From contig JAQGLQ010000554.1 in assembly GCA_028292785.1 (NCBI GenBank), positions 1 to 5,060 on the forward strand: a stretch of DNA of 5,060 bases. The letters run 5' to 3'. Shown piece by piece: positions 5,011 through 5,060 of this stretch. The DNA comes from Noviherbaspirillum sp. (GTDB taxonomy: Bacteria; Pseudomonadota; Gammaproteobacteria; Burkholderiales; Burkholderiaceae). A model generated the notes under the pieces. It had not been told where the DNA came from. It made no database searches and saw nothing but the letters and a program-made list of their open reading frames with translations. Positions within the stretch are counted from its first letter, which is position 1. Each line of letters opens with the position of its first letter. A program made the position numbers and the translations under genes.

Positions 5011-5060
5011 TTGAAGCTCTCCGAACTGACTTCCGCCGAGTTGAGAACGCAGCTCAGGGC
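5011..5060 (+). CDS. HprK-related kinase A, first 16 codons only
   Basis: The gene runs off the right edge. It probably starts at TTG 5011, two bases after the PqqD-like stop codon, with GAGG at 4998-5001 nine bases upstream as ribosome site. A second in-frame TTG at 4993 is a less likely start. The visible residues, (M)KLSELTSAELRTQLR, fit the opening of HprK-related kinase A proteins as I recall it ('M+LxxLxxxELxxxL'). The family resembles the C-terminal kinase domain of HPr kinase/phosphorylase, but the P-loop lies outside this window and cannot be checked. Tight spacing implies one operon with the PqqD-like gene. The identification rests on 16 residues plus context. Confidence 0.6.
   Translation, partial: MKLSELTSAELRTQLR

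Overview
The window looks like part of a Betaproteobacterial chromosome. Base composition is moderate, the genes are of the exosortase A (XrtA)/PEP-CTERM exopolysaccharide type, and an HPr-rel-A cassette follows. Protein style and composition remind me of the Nitrosomonadales (for example Nitrosospira-like ammonia oxidisers), but that placement is inference and was not tested by any search.

Left part (1-2779, all minus strand): an operon read right to left. It encodes an XrtA-type polysaccharide chain-length determinant (1238-2779), an XrtA-associated tyrosine autokinase (247-1125, GTG start) and the N-terminus of a TIGR03016-type PEP-CTERM-system outer-membrane protein (272 to beyond base 1). 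A GC-rich stem-loop lies between the first two genes. The intergenic region 2780-3148 is divergent. On its other side, on the plus strand, lies the XrtA-type polysaccharide export lipoprotein (3149-3787). Together these would form the envelope-spanning export machine: an inner-membrane Wzz-like polymerisation regulator, its cytosolic BY-type kinase, an outer-membrane export lipoprotein and a predicted outer-membrane barrel.

Right part (3788-5060, plus strand): a separate transcription unit. The gap 3788-4050 holds an imperfect hairpin (3793-3830), a perfect small dyad (3835-3847), an exact IHF consensus match (3890-3902, minus strand) and a good sigma-54 -24/-12 element (3933-3948). They are spaced as in a classical enhancer-dependent promoter. 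Downstream are a Tat-signal, cysteine-rich exported protein (4051-4686), a PqqD-like small protein (4734-5009) and the first codons of an HprK-related kinase A (5011 onward). The last two belong to the HPr-rel-A system, which has no established function that I know of.

The most interesting signal is the right part. It appears to be an RpoN-controlled, uncharacterised system in which a Tat-exported ten-cysteine protein is coupled to a PqqD-like/HprK-like pair, directly beside an XrtA exopolysaccharide locus. No tRNA, rRNA, CRISPR array or insertion sequence was seen.
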